From positions 1,302,001 to 1,366,000 of the forward strand of contig NC_135355.1 in NCBI RefSeq assembly GCF_051622035.1: a DNA stretch of 64,000 nt, in the 5' to 3' direction. This stretch comes from Arctopsyche grandis. Its lineage: Eukaryota; Arthropoda; Insecta; Trichoptera; Hydropsychidae. The notes under the pieces were generated by a model that saw nothing but the letters and a program-made list of their open reading frames with translations, ran no database searches and had not been told where the DNA came from. Each line of letters starts with the position of its first letter. The first letter of the stretch is position 1. Positions 62,891 through 64,000 of the stretch are shown here, one piece after another. Both the position numbers and the translations under genes were made by a program.

Positions 62891-64000
62891 GTTTGAAATA
62901 CTACAAATCTTAGTTTGTCATGAACTTTTGAAGATTGAATAGTATGAATGTGTTAGTTTTGTTATGGAATTTTGAAGATTTTGATAGGGACCGCGCTTCC
63001 GCGTGTCCCCACTACCAAAAATTTCACGCCCAAAGATTCCCAAAGAGGGAATTTTGCAACAGAAGCGAACCCGACCAGAGTGCAAGAGTCGGACTCCTGT
63101 CGGGGAAACCGCCTTCATGATCACGGTATTCCCTGCGCCAGGTTAGTATGCAGCGCCAACTTCAATTAGGCACCTAGTTGAATCGCCAGACGACAGCATT
63201 TGGATCGAACCAACACGCCTATAACCATCTGTTGACATCTCTCCTAAACACGCTTAAAACGCGTGCTAAAAAAATCAAATTCAAAAAAACGACAAACACT
63301 TGACGAGCAGAAAAATTCCCACACATTGAATCGCTCACAACCGAGCGATTGCGCCAAATCACTCGGTCACTTTTGAACTCGTTTCTATGAAAACAACCAG
63401 TTTTTCAGATTGAACATAATCGAAGCCACATATGACTTGTTAATTTCAAATTATTTTTCTTGATATTTTTCAATTTTACCTATAATTTTTACGTTGCTAG
63501 GGTATTTGTAAAAAAAAAAAAACGTTTTTGTGGGTTGTTTTTTATTTAGGTTATGTTTTGCGACATCTTTCATTTGCATTTATAACACTGTTCGACACGA
63601 AAAATGGTTCAGAGACGAGATATGACTTTTCTTATAGAATTATGCCCAGTGAACACGAATCTGGTAGTAAAAAATGTTAATTGGCTCGAGATACGGAGAT
63701 ATATGTGTTTTATAAATCACGCGATTTTTCTATATCTTGGTGTTGTTCGGTCGATGTCTCAAAATCTGTCAATTTCCTGTTCAAAATGAATATTTGAATC
63801 TATAGTCGGGTATTTTATCTTCCATTTGTAGTACTTTTCAGCTTTCAAATCTCTCCAAGTAGTCATCCAGTTCAAATCAAAAGTCAAAAGTACGTATTTT
63901 CACTTGGGATTTTTTCCCACTGTTAATACTATTTTATATTGAGTTTTTTCTATTGAAACATTTTTATTGAGATAGTGTTCTGATCACACTATTTTTTGTT
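62891..64000. other. Right end of window, no gene recognised
   Basis: 62985-63265 is richer in GC (GGACCGCGCTTCCGCGTGTC, CACCTAGTTGAATCGCCAG) and looks like an inserted repeat of unknown class. The rest is AT-rich without recognisable coding. Confidence 0.35.

Overview
This is an AT-rich, intron-containing animal nuclear sequence, most likely from an insect. A ZAD-type C2H2 zinc finger gene, insect-like orthologues of vibrator and Sas-4, short GT-AG introns, and many hAT, piggyBac-like, Harbinger-like and Tc1-like elements all point that way. The order cannot be fixed from sequence alone. There is no operon or CRISPR array, and no true tRNA or rRNA gene was recognised.

Host genes, left to right: (1) a class I phosphatidylinositol transfer protein (vibrator/PITPNA type, +, 10526-17655, first exon not found); (2) the centriole protein Sas-4/CENPJ (+, 26045-29382, three exons); (3) mitochondrial ribosomal protein L44 (-, 30314-33021, five exons); (4) a prostaglandin reductase 1-like oxidoreductase (+, 37219-41687, seven exons); (5) the mitochondrial GTPase Era/ERAL1 (-, 43014-45432, five exons); (6) a ZAD C2H2 zinc finger protein (-, 48971-49946, two exons); (7) the nucleolar DEAD-box helicase DDX56 (+, 54832-59394, ten exons). 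Except for the missing vib first exon, every model was joined by hand at splice sites whose phases agree, and each gives a protein of about the family's usual length. mRpL44 and ERAL1 both serve mitochondrial ribosome assembly or function. I see no other functional link among the neighbours.

The rest is a dense nest of mobile DNA. The clearest items are a nearly complete 2.67-kb hAT transposon (ZMYM1/DUF4371 type, perfect 8-bp target duplication, one frameshift); hAT miniature elements of four families, three of them with perfect 8-bp duplications; five TTAA-flanked piggyBac-like miniature elements; a 3-bp (TTA) Harbinger-like element; a TA-flanked Tc1-like foldback element; three related LTRs, two of them solo LTRs with 4-bp duplications lying back to back; tRNA-derived SINEs; and LINE fragments. 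Several introns consist almost entirely of such elements: ERAL1 intron 1, DDX56 introns 1 and 3, mRpL44 intron 2 and PTGR1 intron 5.

I found no clear sign of a wholly new biological system. The observations most worth a second look are a 31-nt vib microexon in the loop of a large inverted repeat, a probable GC-AG intron in ERAL1, a zinc finger array cut short by a one-base shift with decayed fingers downstream, an apparent mitochondrial leader on the PTGR1-like enzyme, and a decayed coiled-coil gene antisense inside the PTGR1 intron.
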